A stretch of DNA of 6,408 nucleotides, from the NCBI GenBank assembly GCA_014384685.1, contig JACNFL010000098.1, positions 1 through 6,408 of the forward strand, given 5' to 3'. The notes under the pieces are model-generated. The model was not told the DNA's origin. It ran no database searches and was given only the letters and a program-made list of their open reading frames with translations. Positions 5,809 to 6,408 of this stretch are shown here, piece by piece. Positions within the stretch are counted from its first letter, which is position 1. The number at the start of each line of letters is the position of its first letter. The DNA comes from Methanobacteriota archaeon. Its GTDB lineage: Archaea > Thermoplasmatota > Poseidoniia > Poseidoniales > Thalassarchaeaceae. A program made the translations under genes and the position numbers.

Positions 5809-6399
5809 ATGGATACTATGATGCTTGAAGAAAATGCCAATAAATTGGTCTCTCCAGGGCGAGGGATTCTAGCTGCAGATGAAAGTACGGGGACAATGAG
5901 TAGCCGACTTCAGGGAGTTGGAGTTGACCCCTCTGAAGAGGCACGCCGTTCCTACCGTGCGAATTTGTTTGCGACACCTGGTTGCGAAGCAGCGGTTAGT
6001 GGAGTCATTCTCTTTGATGAAACTATCAGGCAGATGATGGACGATGGCACGCCGATTCCAGATTACATGGTTGCGCAAGATATTCTTCCAGGAATCAAAG
6101 TTGACACGGGTGCTCACCCTTTGGCTAATCATGATGGTGAAAAAATCACAGAAGGGTTAGACGGTTTGAGAACTAGATGCATTGAATATTTCAATATGGG
6201 TGCGCGATTTGCGAAATGGCGTGCAGTCATTACAATTGCTGATGATATCCCTTCACAAGCTTGTATCAGTGCGAATGCACATGCAGTAGCCCGCTGTTCA
6301 GCAATATGTCAGGAGCAGGGATTAGTTCCATTTATTGAGCCAGTAGTTTTGATGAATGTGAATCACGACGCCCTTCGTGATTACTCGGTAACTGCATAA
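5809..6399 (+). CDS. fba: Class I fructose-bisphosphate aldolase, N-terminal part, interrupted
   Basis: Class I aldolase reversibly joins glyceraldehyde-3-phosphate and dihydroxyacetone phosphate through a lysine Schiff base. This copy is of the eukaryote/bacterial type, not the archaeal DhnA type. Numbering from this ATG: GILAADESTGT (19-29; D24 matches muscle D33), LFATPGCEAAVSGVILFDET (54-73), PGIKVDTG (94-101; K97 matches K107), TEGLDGL (114-120), AKWRAV (135-140; K136 and R138 match K146 and R148) and VPFIEP (173-178; E177 matches E187). Family members are about 300-360 residues, but this frame ends at 196. Muscle Glu189 is Val179, and the following DGDH is NVNH. A TAA falls where a Lys is common (VTA-stop-RLT), about 22 codons before the Schiff-base lysine, so this product should be inactive. 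GTG at 5800 is an alternative start. The stop may be an assembly error or a real nonsense mutation; the rest lies outside the window. Confidence 0.85.
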   Translation: MDTMMLEENANKLVSPGRGILAADESTGTMSSRLQGVGVDPSEEARRSYRANLFATPGCEAAVSGVILFDETIRQMMDDGTPIPDYMVAQDILPGIKVDTGAHPLANHDGEKITEGLDGLRTRCIEYFNMGARFAKWRAVITIADDIPSQACISANAHAVARCSAICQEQGLVPFIEPVVLMNVNHDALRDYSVTA

Positions 6400-6408
6400 A
6401 GACTCACA

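Noticed and set aside
5869..6132. Minus-strand open frame inside the aldolase gene
   Set aside because: It is antisense to the strongest conserved aldolase blocks and shows no family resemblance.
9..6399. TAA might be recoded as a sense codon, since both terminal genes appear interrupted by TAA
   Set aside because: The macro-domain gene and the flavoprotein gene also end in TAA at plausible C-termini, so TAA works as a stop here. Errors or mutations near the window ends are simpler.

Overview
The window most likely comes from an archaeon, probably a marine planktonic euryarchaeon of the Poseidoniales (Marine Group II) kind. The signs are TATA-like boxes lying about 26-30 nt ahead of several start codons with almost no leader, a general lack of Shine-Dalgarno sequences, TTG starts that only fit leaderless messages, a MoaC with the archaeal-style C-terminal extension (KDEHGQYPET...), a geranylgeranyl-reductase-like flavoprotein, and a secreted PA14/LamG protein rich in N-glycosylation sequons. 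No 16S or other taxonomic marker is present, so this is inference. GC content looks mid-40s by eye.

Layout. 9-1727 (minus): secreted multidomain protein (signal peptide, TIGR03790-like region, PA14, start of a LamG fold) that appears cut short by a one-base slip in a GGT repeat at the window edge. 1728-1827: divergent promoter region with a 17-bp palindrome over the TATA box. 1828-2454 (plus): stand-alone macro-domain protein with altered ligand loops. 2472-3737 (minus, convergent with the macro gene): FAD-dependent oxidoreductase of the geranylgeranyl reductase-like group. 3738-3794: short divergent promoter region with one TATA-like element usable in both directions. 3795-4672 (plus): moaE and moaC, overlapping by ATGA, for molybdenum/tungsten cofactor synthesis. 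4709-5662 (plus): glpX, class II fructose-1,6-bisphosphatase, 36 nt after moaC and preceded by two AGAAC-type palindromes. 5663-5808: promoter region. 5809-6399 (plus): N-terminal part of a eukaryote/bacterial-type class I fructose-bisphosphate aldolase, stopped by an in-frame TAA before its Schiff-base lysine.

How the genes relate. MoaC makes cyclic pyranopterin monophosphate and MoaE is the large subunit of the synthase that adds sulfur to it, so these are consecutive steps. GlpX and the aldolase are also consecutive gluconeogenic steps (triose phosphates to fructose-1,6-bisphosphate to fructose-6-phosphate). The secreted protein, macro protein and flavoprotein have no visible functional link to these pathways. 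There are no tRNA or rRNA genes, mobile elements or CRISPR arrays that I can see, and no gene-free stretch longer than about 150 bases. I found no convincing new multi-gene system. The most notable points are the apparently interrupted genes at both ends, the bacterial-like gluconeogenic pair, and substitutions at normally conserved active-site positions in GlpX, the aldolase and the macro domain.
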